The position numbers were made by a program, and so were the translations under genes. This document shows, one piece after another, positions 36,222-45,051 of a stretch of DNA of 64,000 nucleotides (positions are counted from its first letter, which is position 1; the number at the start of each line of letters is the position of its first letter). The stretch spans positions 124,001 through 188,000 of the forward strand of contig NZ_JAAOYV010000001.1 in assembly GCF_011759585.1 (NCBI RefSeq). The letters run 5' to 3'. The notes under the pieces were generated by a model. The model was not told the origin of the DNA. It made no database searches and worked only from the letters and a program-made list of their open reading frames with translations. This DNA is from Frigoribacterium endophyticum (GTDB taxonomy: Bacteria; Actinomycetota; Actinomycetes; Actinomycetales; Microbacteriaceae).

Positions 36222-36886
36222 GCGCTCACCTGGTAGCCGAGGCCACGGACGGTGTGGACGAGCCGCGGGCCGTGAGCCTCCATCTTCTTGCGCAGGGCGC
36301 TGAGGTGGACCTCGACGAGGTTGGGGTCGACGTGGTCGTAGCCCCAGACCTGCGTGAGGATCTGCGTCTTCGACAGGGTGCGGCCCCGGCTCGCGGCGAG
36401 GTGGGCCAGCAGCCGGAACTCGGTCGCCGTCAGGTCGAGGTCGTGCCCGCCCCGCCGGGCGAGGCCGGCGTCGGGGTCGACGACGAGGTCGTCGATCTCG
36501 ATGACGGCGGCGATCCGGCCGCGGCGGCGCAGCACGGCCGTCACGCGGGCGACGAGCTCGGCGACCACGAACGGCTTGACGACGTAGTCGTCGACGCCCT
36601 CGCCGAAGCCCCGCAGCCGGTCGTCGACGCCGTCGCGCGCGGTCATCATGATGACGCCGGCGTCGCTCGCCCGCCGCACGCGCTCGGCGAGCACGATGCC
36701 GCTCGGCCCCGGCAGCATCCAGTCGAGCACCACGAGGTCGGGCACGAAGGTGCGGAGCTCGTCCGCCAGCTGCTCGCCCGACACCAGGCCGCGGACGGCG
36801 AACCTCTCCGCGGCGAGGGCGGACACGACGGAGGCGCGGATCGCGTCGTCGTCGTCGACGACGAGCACGCGGGCGGGAGGCAGCAT
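36218..36886 (-). CDS. OmpR family response regulator
   Basis: 222 residues. Receiver domain 1-120 with DDDD acidic pocket and phospho-acceptor Asp55 (LVVLDWMLPG), Lys in YVVKPF. The winged-helix DNA-binding domain ends TVRGLGYQVSA. First gene of the two-component operon; 4-base overlap with the kinase. Divergent from a secreted Pro-rich protein gene, a likely target. Confidence 0.95.
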   Translation of the reverse strand: MLPPARVLVVDDDDAIRASVVSALAAERFAVRGLVSGEQLADELRTFVPDLVVLDWMLPGPSGIVLAERVRRASDAGVIMMTARDGVDDRLRGFGEGVDDYVVKPFVVAELVARVTAVLRRRGRIAAVIEIDDLVVDPDAGLARRGGHDLDLTATEFRLLAHLAASRGRTLSKTQILTQVWGYDHVDPNLVEVHLSALRKKMEAHGPRLVHTVRGLGYQVSA

Positions 36887-36946
36887 CCCTCGACCGTAGG
36901 CGGGCCGTCCATGGGCGAGCAGCCCGTCACCTGGGCGAACGCTGTT

Positions 36947-36963
36947 CTTAAGCACCGCTTCAG
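36947..36963 (+). promoter_or_regulatory. Candidate response-regulator direct repeat
   Basis: CTTAAG at 36947 and CTTCAG at 36958 are 11 bases apart, in the 149-base gap between the divergent response regulator and the Pro-rich gene. The spacing fits an OmpR-type dimer. Confidence 0.35.
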
Positions 36964-37035
36964 GACCGCTGATGAACCTGGTGGAGAACCGGTCGAGAGG
37001 CCCCGCCCCGAGGGCCCGCCGGACGAGGAGACGAC

Positions 37036-37680
37036 ATGACCCACGACGACACCCCCACCCAGCCCCTCCCGCCGGTGCCCGGCGACGGCCGCGCCGACGC
37101 CGGCCCCGGCAGCTCGCTCCGTCGGCGCCGACCGCGCCTCGTGATCGGGCTCGCCGTCGGCGTGCTCGGCGTCGCGGCGCTCGGGTCGACGGCGGCGTTC
37201 GCGGCGGGCCCCGGCTCGTCCGGCTCCGGGACGACGAGCGCGACGTCGGCGGCCACGTCGTCGCCGAGCCCGGGCAGCGCGACGCCGACCGCACCGTCGA
37301 CGACCGGCCCCGACCAGGGCGGATCGGCGACGGGCGACGAGTCCGAGGGCGACGCGACGGGGGCGCCCACGCCGCCCGCGCCTCCGGTCGGGGACGACGC
37401 CGACGCGCCGACCCCGCCCGCGGCCGGGGAGTGCGGCCCCGGTGCGGCCGGCAGGCCCGAGGGCGGCCCGGCCGGTGCTGGCGGACCCGCCGGGCCGCTC
37501 GGCGAGGGCCGGCCCACGCCGCCCGCGCCGCCGACCGACGGCTCGGCACCCACGCCGCCGGCGGCTCCGACCGAGGGCTCGGCGCCCGGTGCGCCCGCGG
37601 CGCCCGGCGACGGCTCTGCGCCGACGCCGCCGACCGGTGCTCCCGAGGCGCCGGTCGACGACTCGTCCACCGGCAGCTGA
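37036..37680 (+). CDS. Secreted/membrane-anchored Pro-Gly-rich protein
   Basis: 214 residues. Cytosolic Arg-rich start, one hydrophobic helix (LVIGLAVGVLGVAALGSTAAFA) acting as signal or anchor, then a low-complexity exterior with PTPPAPPT/DGSAPTPP repeats and a single Cys (GECGPG). GAGGAGACG precedes the ATG. No family recognised. Divergent from the two-component operon, so possibly its regulated target or an accessory. Confidence 0.65.
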   Translation: MTHDDTPTQPLPPVPGDGRADAGPGSSLRRRRPRLVIGLAVGVLGVAALGSTAAFAAGPGSSGSGTTSATSAATSSPSPGSATPTAPSTTGPDQGGSATGDESEGDATGAPTPPAPPVGDDADAPTPPAAGECGPGAAGRPEGGPAGAGGPAGPLGEGRPTPPAPPTDGSAPTPPAAPTEGSAPGAPAAPGDGSAPTPPTGAPEAPVDDSSTGS

Positions 37681-37738
37681 GCGGGCCGGGCTCCCGGGGG
37701 CCCCGCCTCTGACGCCCCCGTCCAGGAAGTACGGCCCA

Positions 37739-37774
37739 GATCCGCTGATCCACTCCGGAGTGGATCAGCGGATC
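37739..37774. repeat. Perfect 36-bp palindrome (unit 1 of 3)
   Basis: Each half is GATCCGCTGATCCACTCC or its complement, without a mismatch. The core TCCACTCCGGAGTGGA recurs at 37797 and 37854. Centre at 37756/37757. Confidence 0.95.
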
Positions 37775-37796
37775 GATGTCGGCTCCACGGTGCGTG

Positions 37797-37826
37797 CCCT
37801 CGATCCACTCTGGAGTGGAGCGAGGG
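37797..37826. repeat. 30-bp palindrome (unit 2 of 3)
   Basis: Core TCCACTCTGGAGTGGA with flanks CCCTCGA and GCGAGGG, one flank mismatch plus T/C at the centre. Centre at 37811/37812, exactly 55 bases after unit 1. Confidence 0.9.
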
Positions 37827-37853
37827 GCCGGGCCGGAGGCGTGTGTCGGGCGG

Positions 37854-37879
37854 GCTGCTCCACTCCGGAGTGGATCAGC
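37854..37879. repeat. 26-bp palindrome (unit 3 of 3)
   Basis: Core TCCACTCCGGAGTGGA with flanks GCTGC and TCAGC, one mismatch. Centre at 37866/37867, exactly 55 bases after unit 2. It lies 104 bases before the glycosyltransferase start. Confidence 0.9.
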
Positions 37880-37982
37880 GATCCTGGACGGCGTTCTCCC
37901 GGCGCCCCGGCGCCCCGGCGCCCCGGCGCCCCGATGCCCCGCCAGCACTTCGGCACCGCGCACCGCCGGTAAGCTCGCGCCC

Positions 37983-38645
37983 ATGGTGACCGTCGTGATC
38001 CCGTGGCGTCCGCAGCCCAGTCGTGTGCCGGCCTTCGAGACCGTCGTCGCCTGGTGGCGGCGTGCCCTGCCCGACGCCGAGATCGTCCCCGTCGACACCG
38101 ACGACGAGCTCTTCAACCTCGCGCGCTGCCGCAACGTCGGCGTCTCCCGCGTCGCCGCCGACGAGGTCGCCGTCATCGCCGACGCCGACACCCTGCCCCA
38201 GCTCGAGCCCCTGCTCGCCGCGGTCGCCGCGGCCCGCACCTCCGGCCGCGTGCACCTGCCCTACACGGCGTACCACTGGCTCGGGGCGACGGGCAGCGCC
38301 CAGTTCGCCGACGGCACCCCCCTCGAGGAGTGCGACCACGAGCTCGTCCGCGGCGCCTGCTCGGGCGTCTACGTGACGACCCCCGCCACCTGGCGCAGCC
38401 ACGGCGGGCAGGACGAGCGCTTCCGCGGCTGGGGCTTCGAGGACGCCGCCTGGTACCTCGCGCACGAGACCCTGCTCGGCGAGGCCCCCGTGCGCCACGA
38501 GGGCGCCGTCTTCGCGCTGCACCACCAGGCGGAGTCGCGTGAGGGCCCCCAGTACGACGCCAACGCCGCGCTGATGCAGGCCTACCGCGAGGCCGCCGTC
38601 GACGAGGCCACGATGCGCGCCTTCCTGCAGGTCCCCGCCGCCTGA
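37983..38645 (+). CDS. GT-A glycosyltransferase (galactosyltransferase-like)
   Basis: 220 residues. Starts VTVVIPWRPQPSRVPAF, has a metal-binding-like ADADTL at about 62, and a C-terminal GWGFEDAAWYLAHE that matches the acceptor/catalytic GWGxED motif of the GT7/GT27-type C-terminal domain. Probably adds a sugar to a wall polymer or glycolipid. Length is short for GT2. No visible ribosome site; ATG 37983 begins exactly at the first beta strand. Confidence 0.78.
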   Translation: MVTVVIPWRPQPSRVPAFETVVAWWRRALPDAEIVPVDTDDELFNLARCRNVGVSRVAADEVAVIADADTLPQLEPLLAAVAAARTSGRVHLPYTAYHWLGATGSAQFADGTPLEECDHELVRGACSGVYVTTPATWRSHGGQDERFRGWGFEDAAWYLAHETLLGEAPVRHEGAVFALHHQAESREGPQYDANAALMQAYREAAVDEATMRAFLQVPAA

Positions 38646-38742
38646 GCCGCGCCCCGCGCCCACCCCGCAGCGCCCCGCGTCCAGCGCCCATCCCGCCGCG
38701 CCCAGCCCGCAGCACTCAGCCCGTGGCGCCCAGCCCCAGGGC

Positions 38743-40068
38743 TCAGCGCAGACGGCCCGCCGCCGCGGCGTCCACCGCCGCGAGGGCACGGAGCCGGCCC
38801 GGCTCCCGCCGCAGCGACCCCGAGAGCGCGACCAGCGCCTCCCGGGGGCCCTCCGGCAGGTCGAGCACGTGCGCGACCGCGTCAGCCAGCTCGTCGACCG
38901 ACGCCGTGTTGGGCGGCAGCACGACGCCCACGCCGGTGCGCTCGAGCGCCGCGGCGCCCGCGAACTGGTCGGTCGAGAACGGCAGCACCACGAGCGGCAC
39001 CCCGTGCGTCATCGACTCCGTGACGCTGTTGTTGCCGCCGTGCGTCACCCCTGCGGCAGCGCGCGAGAGCAGCCGCACCTGGGGCAGGAACCCCCGCACC
39101 AGCCACGACTCGGGCAGCTCGCCGAGGTCGGCGGGCACCGCGGAGCCCGTCGCGATCGCGGCCCGCACCCCCAGCCGGCCGAGCGCCGCGGCGACGCGGG
39201 CGAGCACGTCCGACCGCACCGACAGGAAGCTGCCGAAGCTCACGTAGACGAACGGCTCGTCGCTCGACGCCAGCCACTCCTCCACCTCGGGGTCGAGCGG
39301 CTCCTCGCGCACCGCGGAGCCCAGGTGGGCGTGCGGCGGCAGCAGCGGCGTGCGCTCCGGGTCGGCGAGCTCCGCCGGGTAGTTGTAGAGCAGCAGGTCG
39401 CCGTGCTCCGAGAACGCCGACGCCGAGGGGGCCGCGGCGGGGTCGAGCTCGGCCAGGGCGGTGTTCCACTCCCGGGTGAAGGAGGCGCTGACCCGGTCGC
39501 AGAGGGAGCGCAGGTCGGCCAGCGCGGCCGGGTCGAGCCCCGCCTCCCAGCCCGCGGGCCACTCCGGCGGCAGGCCGTAGACCTCGTCGCCGAACGGCAG
39601 TGCCGAGGGGTGCCCGAGCACCACGTCGGTGTGCGGCACGTGCCCGGCGACGAGCGCCAGCCGGGCGCTGAAGGCCAGGTGGTCGACCATGACGGCGTCG
39701 GGCTGCACCTCCGCGACGACCGCCTGCACCGCGCGGGCGGTCTCGACGGGCTGCCACATGAGGTCGGTGAGCCGCTCGCGCGCCTGGTAGGCGAGGGTCT
39801 CGACGCCGCCGCGGCGGGTCGCGTCGAAGAAGCCGCGCAGCGAGTCGTCCTCGCCCGCAGGCTGCTCCTCGGCGCGGATCACGCCGGGGTTCGAGCCGCG
39901 CGCCAGCTGCAGGTGCGCCCGCTCGAACCCGAACGACGCCACGATGCCGGCCGTCGCCTCGCCGGTCGCGACGACGACGCGCTCGCCGCGGTCGCGCCAG
40001 GCCGTCGCGAACGTCGCCAGCGGCAGCAGGTGCGACGCGTAGTCGGGCGAGATCACCAGGAGCGTCAT
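38743..40068 (-). CDS. UGT/MGT-like glycosyltransferase (GT1)
   Basis: 441 residues, GT-B fold. N-terminal acceptor domain (LLVISPDYASHLLPLATFA). The C-terminal donor site is the best signature: FVYVSFGSFLSVRSDV, GFLPQVRLLSRAAAGVTHGG, SVTESMTHGVPLVVLPFSTD. Transfers sugar from a nucleotide donor to a small molecule or lipid. Its ATG overlaps the stop of the HEAT/GT4 gene by 4 bases, so both act in one pathway. Confidence 0.9.
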   Translation of the reverse strand: MTLLVISPDYASHLLPLATFATAWRDRGERVVVATGEATAGIVASFGFERAHLQLARGSNPGVIRAEEQPAGEDDSLRGFFDATRRGGVETLAYQARERLTDLMWQPVETARAVQAVVAEVQPDAVMVDHLAFSARLALVAGHVPHTDVVLGHPSALPFGDEVYGLPPEWPAGWEAGLDPAALADLRSLCDRVSASFTREWNTALAELDPAAAPSASAFSEHGDLLLYNYPAELADPERTPLLPPHAHLGSAVREEPLDPEVEEWLASSDEPFVYVSFGSFLSVRSDVLARVAAALGRLGVRAAIATGSAVPADLGELPESWLVRGFLPQVRLLSRAAAGVTHGGNNSVTESMTHGVPLVVLPFSTDQFAGAAALERTGVGVVLPPNTASVDELADAVAHVLDLPEGPREALVALSGSLRREPGRLRALAAVDAAAAGRLR

Positions 40069-42335
40069 CGGAGCCACGCCGTGTCGAGGGCCGCGACCTC
40101 GTCGAGGTGGACCCCGCCGTAGACCGACGCCAGGGCCGAGGCCATCGCCTGGATGGTGAAGCTGCGCTCCACCGTGGCCCGCGACCGCGCCGCCCTCTGG
40201 TCGTCGGGCTCGCCCGCCGCCAGCCCGACCGCGCGGCCCATCGCGGCGGAGAGTGCGTCGACGTCCCAGGTGCTGGTCAGCACGCCGGTGACGTCGCGCT
40301 CGACGTAGGTCGAGGGGCCGCCTCCGTCGGGGGCGACGACGAACAGGCCCGAGCCCATCGCCTCGAGCAGGGCGATGCCGAACTCCTCCTTGAGGCTGCC
40401 GCAGACGTAGACGCCGCGCGGGGCGGCGAGGCCGGGCACGCCGAACCGGGCGGCGGCGACCCAGCGGGCGACGGTGTCGTTGGGGCGGTGCCCCGGCAGC
40501 AGCAGGCCGGAGGCGCGGTGCGTCTCCCGAGGGAGGGTCGCGTGGATGAGCTCGAGCTGCTCCCGCTCGTCCGGTGACGGGTCCGTCAGGTCACCGCCCA
40601 CGAGCAGCAGGTTCGCCCGGTCGCGGAGCGGGCCGCGGGCCCAGGCGTCGACGATCGTCGCCATGCCCTTGACGCGGTGGAAGCGCCCCACGCTGACGAC
40701 GAGCGGCAGGTCACGGCGCTCGGCGGGCAGCGTCTCGAGCAGCTCGCGCAGCTCCGCGAGGGGCGGGGTGGCCGGCTGTCCGGCGGCGTGGGCGGCGGCC
40801 TCGGCGACGGCCCGGTCGACCACCGCGAGGTCGATGCCCTCGGGCACGATCGTGTGGCGCTCGGGGTGCGACGTGATGTCGATGCCGACGAGGTCGCGCA
40901 GGTCGGCGGCGAGCTCGGGGCGGGGGAAGAGCACGGTGTGCGACGCGTTCGAGGCGAGCTGCTGCACGAGCCTCGCGCGGAACCAGAAGTGCTCCTTCAC
41001 GTCGACGTCGCCGAAGTTCTCGCGGGTCAGGCCGCCCGCGAGGTCCATCGACTGGATGACCGCGTGCGGGTCGGGCGCGACCGTGAAGACCACGGGCACG
41101 TCGAGCTCGCGGGCGACGTCGGCGGCGGCGAGGCTGCCGACGTCGGCCATGCGCAGGTGCAGCACGTCGACGCCGCCGCTGGCGCGCAGCACGCGGCGGA
41201 TGCCGCGGCGGGCCGCGACGCGCAGCGGCCAGGCGGCGGCGGAGGGCACCGGGCCGCTGAGCAGCGGCACCCGCCCGTAGACGTGGCCGCGGTCGTAGCC
41301 GGCGAGGTCGCTGACGCTCTCGAGCGCCCCGGCGGACGAGCCCCTCGAGAGGGTGACCACCCGACTGACGGTGAGCGGCGGGCCGTCGTGCACCGCGCCT
41401 CCTGCCGACGTCGGCAGCCGGGAGGCCGTCGAGGAGTCGCGGGTCGAGACCGCCTCCGGCCGCACGTCGACCGGGGGCTCGGCCGTGTCGGCCACGAGCG
41501 CGTCGCCGAGCCGCACCAGCAGGGTCGCGATGCCCCCGTTGTCGCCGCTCCCCGCCGCGGTGAGGTCGGCGTCGATGTCGGCGTGCAGGAAGAGCTGGGC
41601 GACCGTGAGGCCGCGCTCGGCGGCGTCGTCGGCGCCGGCGGCGGAGCCGGGGCCCGCGGCCAGGTCGACGAGGGCGAGCCGGGCGACGTCGGCGAGGTAG
41701 CCCTCGCCGTCGGCCCAGCGCTCGAGCGCGACGGCCACCCCGGGGGCGCCGCGGCGCTGGCCGAGGGCCGAGACGGCGGCGACGCGCACGTGCTCGCACT
41801 CGCCCTCGTCGCCGGCGACGGCGAGCAGCGGGCGCGTCGCGATCCGGTCGCGCACGAGGCCGAGCGTCTCGACCAGCCGGTAGCGCGCCTCCGCGTCCCG
41901 GACGCCGATCAGGCTGCCCTCGACCGACACGGCCACGAGGTCGGGGGCGGCGTCGGACCACTGCTCGAGGGTGCGCTGCGCGAGCATGCCGACGAAGCCG
42001 CCCTCGACGACGAGCGCCAGCAGGCGGCCGACGGTCTCGGGGCGGGGGAGGCGCGACGACAGCGCCCAGGCGGCGTGCTCACGGAGGAAGGCGCGCTCGC
42101 TCGAGAGCACGGCGCTGAGCGCGAGGTCGGCCTGCTCGTCGTGCACCTGCGCGAGCGCGTGCGTCGCGGCGATGGCGACGAGCTGGTCGCTGCTGCCGAG
42201 GGCGCCGGTGAGCAGGCGGATGGTGCGCGTGCCGCCCGTGCGCGCGGCCTCGAACGCGAGGTCGTCGGCGAGGCGCATGGACTCGACGAGGCCGGTCGCC
42301 TGGTGGACGGCGTCGAGCGAAGTCTGGATGCCCAC
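40065..42335 (-). CDS. HEAT-repeat/GT4 glycosyltransferase fusion
   Basis: 756 residues. Residues 1-260 are helical HEAT/armadillo-like repeats (TIRLLTGALGSSDQLVAIAA; FLREHAAWALSSRLPRPETV; VRVAAVSALGQRRGAPGVAV). A linker follows, then a GT-B family 4 glycosyltransferase (about 340-756) with GRFHRVKGMATIVDAW and the donor-binding KEEFGIALLEAMGSGLFVV. GT4 enzymes build polysaccharides or glycolipids. GTG 42335 follows GAGAGGGG. Co-translated with the downstream GT1 gene. The repeat module presumably docks a partner. Confidence 0.85.
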   Translation of the reverse strand: MGIQTSLDAVHQATGLVESMRLADDLAFEAARTGGTRTIRLLTGALGSSDQLVAIAATHALAQVHDEQADLALSAVLSSERAFLREHAAWALSSRLPRPETVGRLLALVVEGGFVGMLAQRTLEQWSDAAPDLVAVSVEGSLIGVRDAEARYRLVETLGLVRDRIATRPLLAVAGDEGECEHVRVAAVSALGQRRGAPGVAVALERWADGEGYLADVARLALVDLAAGPGSAAGADDAAERGLTVAQLFLHADIDADLTAAGSGDNGGIATLLVRLGDALVADTAEPPVDVRPEAVSTRDSSTASRLPTSAGGAVHDGPPLTVSRVVTLSRGSSAGALESVSDLAGYDRGHVYGRVPLLSGPVPSAAAWPLRVAARRGIRRVLRASGGVDVLHLRMADVGSLAAADVARELDVPVVFTVAPDPHAVIQSMDLAGGLTRENFGDVDVKEHFWFRARLVQQLASNASHTVLFPRPELAADLRDLVGIDITSHPERHTIVPEGIDLAVVDRAVAEAAAHAAGQPATPPLAELRELLETLPAERRDLPLVVSVGRFHRVKGMATIVDAWARGPLRDRANLLLVGGDLTDPSPDEREQLELIHATLPRETHRASGLLLPGHRPNDTVARWVAAARFGVPGLAAPRGVYVCGSLKEEFGIALLEAMGSGLFVVAPDGGGPSTYVERDVTGVLTSTWDVDALSAAMGRAVGLAAGEPDDQRAARSRATVERSFTIQAMASALASVYGGVHLDEVAALDTAWLR

Positions 42336-42494
42336 GGGAGCCCCTCTCGCGGCCGGGGGTCGTCCGGCTCGCCGGCTCCGGGTGCGGGGCCGATCCGACG
42401 ATAGCGGGGAGCGGGCGGTGCGTGGCCTGGGAACGCCGTGCGGGGCGCCCCGCCCCACCTGGTGCCCCGGTGCCCGGCACGGCAGACTCGGGCG

Positions 42495-43436
42495 GTGACC
42501 CGCACCCCCGACCGCGCCCCGACCGGTGCCCCGACCGGCGCCCGGACCCGGGCCGAGACCGTCCGGGACCACCTCGTCGCCGAGGTCGAGCACGCGGGCT
42601 TCCGCGCGCACGGGCTGCACGTGCTCGTCGGCGACGACGTCGCTGAGCACCGCTGGTCGCCCGACGTCCGGCGCGAGGTGCACTCGGTCGCCAAGGCCGT
42701 CTGCGCGCTCGCGACGGGGATCGCCGCCGACGAGGGCCGGCTCTCGCTCGACGAGCCCGTCGCGGCGTGGCTGCCCGGCGCCGAGCTCGGCGAGGGCGTC
42801 GACCGTGTCACGCTCCGCCACCTGCTCTCGATGACGAGCGGCGTCGACCTCCCGTGGTCGCCCACCCTGATGACCGACTGGCCCGACCTCGCGCTCGAGT
42901 TCGTCGGCCGACCGTCGCGGGGCCGCGTGTTCCAGTACTCGAACGCGAGCACGTACACCGCGATGCGGGTGCTGGCGACCCGGGTGGGCGACGTCGTCGA
43001 CTTCCTCCGGCCGCGACTCCTCGGCCCCCTCGACCTCGGCGACGTGGCCTGGGAGCGCTGCCCGCTCGGCTTCGTCACCGCCGGCGACGGGCTCGCGCTC
43101 CGCACGGAGGAGGTGGCGCGGCTGGGCCGGCTGCTCCGCGACGGCGGGGCCTGGCGGGGGAGGCGCGTCGTGTCGGAGGGGACCGCCGCGGCCGTGCACT
43201 CGGGCTGGGTCGCCGCGGGCACGAGCCCGGGCTACGAGCGCTACGGCCTCGGCGCGTGGAGCGGACCGGGCTCGGCCTGGCGCCTGCACGGCGCGCTCGG
43301 CCAGCTGGTGCTCGTCGTCGACGACGCGGTCGTCACGCTCACCGCCGACGACCACGAGCGGGCCGACGCCGTCGCGGCCGCGGTCGTGCGCGAGCTCGAG
43401 GGGCTGCGGGAGGAGTCGTCCGCGGCGGAGCGCTAG
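42495..43436 (+). CDS. Serine hydrolase, class C beta-lactamase fold
   Basis: 313 residues, no signal peptide. Active-site SxxK is Ser64-Val-Ala-Lys67 (VHSVAKAVC), followed by the YxN-type motif FQYSNAS and LRHLLSMTSGVD; the third motif is HGALGQ rather than KTG. Such enzymes are usually esterases or peptidases, not drug-hydrolysing lactamases. Its TAG stop shares CTAG with the convergent anti-sigma stop. Confidence 0.88.
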   Translation: MTRTPDRAPTGAPTGARTRAETVRDHLVAEVEHAGFRAHGLHVLVGDDVAEHRWSPDVRREVHSVAKAVCALATGIAADEGRLSLDEPVAAWLPGAELGEGVDRVTLRHLLSMTSGVDLPWSPTLMTDWPDLALEFVGRPSRGRVFQYSNASTYTAMRVLATRVGDVVDFLRPRLLGPLDLGDVAWERCPLGFVTAGDGLALRTEEVARLGRLLRDGGAWRGRRVVSEGTAAAVHSGWVAAGTSPGYERYGLGAWSGPGSAWRLHGALGQLVLVVDDAVVTLTADDHERADAVAAAVVRELEGLREESSAAER

Positions 43437-44269
43437 GCCTCGACCGCGGGCACCGCGGCGACCGCGAGCTCGCCGTCGGCCCCGCGGATCTCCACCGACC
43501 GGACGTGGTCGCGCGTCACCGCCGCGTTGAGCTGGCAGTCGATCTCGACCTCCGTGCCGAGGAAGGCGCCCGAGGGGTGCTCCCCGCCCTCGTCGTCGAT
43601 CACGACGACCGAGAACGCCGTGCCCACGGGCAGGCCCGTCACGGTCAGCAGCGTCTCGGTGCCCCAGGTGTGCGCGACGAGGTCGCCCTCGACGCGCACG
43701 CCGGTCGGCGCCCCCGCGAAGTCGATCGGCTCGACGGCCCCGAGCGTGCCGGCCGGCCCCTCGGGCGTCGTGTCGCGCGGGGCGGCCACGAGCGCGCCGA
43801 CGCCCGCTCCCAGCGCGAGGCAGGCGGCAGCGCCGAGCACGGTGAGCAGCGGTCGGCGCCGCGACCGCAGCGGCGTCACCAGGGCCGAGGGCTCCGTGGG
43901 CGTGGGCGTGGGTGCGGGTGCGGGTGCGGGAGCGTGGCCGGGGGCCTGGGGTGCCGGAGGCGCGGTGCCGGCGACCGGGGCCGGCCCCGTGATCGAGGCG
44001 GTCGCTCCGGGCGCCTCCGCCCCCGCGACTCCCTCGACCCGGCGGCGCAGCTCCGCGCTCGGCTCGACGTCCTGCCACGATCCGAGGCCGGCGAGGGCGC
44101 CGGGCAGCCCGCCCAGCGCGGCGAGCTCGCGGTCGATGGTGGGGTCGGCCGCCCGCAGCCGCGCGAACTCGTCGGCCTCGGCCGGGCTGAGGTCGTCGCC
44201 GAGGGCCGCGGCGACGAGCTCGGCCCGTCGGTCGTCGGATGCAGGGGTCCCGGGCATCGGTTCAGGCAT
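43433..44269 (-). CDS. RskA-like membrane anti-sigma factor
   Basis: 278 residues. Cytosolic N-domain without a zinc motif (RRAELVAAALGDDLSPAEAD), Ala/Pro/Thr-rich linker, one TM (LLTVLGAAACLALGAGVGAL at about 143-162), and an external beta-rich domain of the RskA C-terminal type (PIDFAGAPTGVRVEGDLVAH, SVVVIDDEGGEHPSGAFLG). It overlaps the sigma gene by 8 bases. ATG 44257 is an alternative start. Presumably released by proteolysis. Confidence 0.85.
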   Translation of the reverse strand: MPEPMPGTPASDDRRAELVAAALGDDLSPAEADEFARLRAADPTIDRELAALGGLPGALAGLGSWQDVEPSAELRRRVEGVAGAEAPGATASITGPAPVAGTAPPAPQAPGHAPAPAPAPTPTPTEPSALVTPLRSRRRPLLTVLGAAACLALGAGVGALVAAPRDTTPEGPAGTLGAVEPIDFAGAPTGVRVEGDLVAHTWGTETLLTVTGLPVGTAFSVVVIDDEGGEHPSGAFLGTEVEIDCQLNAAVTRDHVRSVEIRGADGELAVAAVPAVEA

Positions 44270-44858
44270 CGGTCTGGTCCCCTTCGTCGAGGTGCGAGCG
44301 GAGCGCGCGGAGCGCGTAGAAGACACGGGTGCGGAGCGTGGCGACCGGCACGCCGGTGGCGGCCGAGAACTCCTGGTAGCTGAGGCCGGTCAGGTGCACG
44401 GCGACCACCGCCTCCCGGTGCTCCGCGCTGAGGCGGGCGAGCCCCTCGACGATGCCGAGCCGGTCGAGCGGGTCCGCCCCGGTCTCGGCCGGCACGTCGA
44501 GCTGCTCGTCGTGTTCGACGAGCGCTGGCCGACGGGCCCGGGCGCGGAGGGCGTCGAGCACGACGCGTCGCTGAATGGTGAAGAGCCAGGTGCGCTCGCT
44601 GCCGAGCACCGGGTCGAAGGAGTCGCGCGACCGCCAGGCGCGGAGGAACGTCTCCTGCACGCAGTCCTCCGCCGCGCTGCGGTCGCGGAGCGCGTTGACC
44701 GCGAAGCCGAGCAGGGCCGAGCCGTGTTCGGCGAACGCCGACGGCACGTCGAAGGTCGGCAGGTCGACGGGGTGCACGTCGACGCCGGGCTCGGGCGTGC
44801 TCATCGGGCTCCACTCGGGTGCGGGTGCGGGTGCGGGACGCGTCAGCGTGAGCGTCAT
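44262..44858 (-). CDS. ECF sigma-70 factor
   Basis: 198 residues. Region 2 (FAEHGSALLGFAVNALRDRSA, EDCVQETFLRAWRSRD) and region 4 (LARLSAEHREAVVAVHLTGL, TGVPVATLRTRVFYALRALR) are clear. GGGAGG precedes ATG 44858. Paired with the RskA-like gene downstream. Divergent from the CHRD/sortase operon across 193 bases; that operon may be in its regulon. Confidence 0.92.
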   Translation of the reverse strand: MTLTLTRPAPAPAPEWSPMSTPEPGVDVHPVDLPTFDVPSAFAEHGSALLGFAVNALRDRSAAEDCVQETFLRAWRSRDSFDPVLGSERTWLFTIQRRVVLDALRARARRPALVEHDEQLDVPAETGADPLDRLGIVEGLARLSAEHREAVVAVHLTGLSYQEFSAATGVPVATLRTRVFYALRALRSHLDEGDQTDA

Positions 44859-44952
44859 CGGGTGCCTCCCACTGTAGGGGCGCGCCGGTCGTCGCCCTCG
44901 AGGGGGATACGACGGCCCGGGCGGCTCCGTTCACCGGCCCCCAGGACGGTTC

Positions 44953-44964
44953 CGAGAATTCTCG
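44953..44964. promoter_or_regulatory. 12-bp palindrome in the sigma/CHRD divergent promoter region
   Basis: CGAGAATTCTCG, perfect, AT-centred in a GC-rich gap between the sigma gene and the CHRD gene. Operator role is inference only. Confidence 0.3.
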
Positions 44965-45051
44965 CGACTCGGGTGAACGCGGCCGCCTCCTCCGGCGTAC
45001 CTCCCTGCAGAAGCGCGCCCGACCGGGCGGCTCCCGTCGAGAGGCAGACGA

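Noticed and set aside
42495-43436. True beta-lactamase resistance gene
   Set aside because: SxxK and YxN are present, but there is no signal peptide and the KTG motif is replaced by HGA; esterase or peptidase-type serine hydrolase is more likely.
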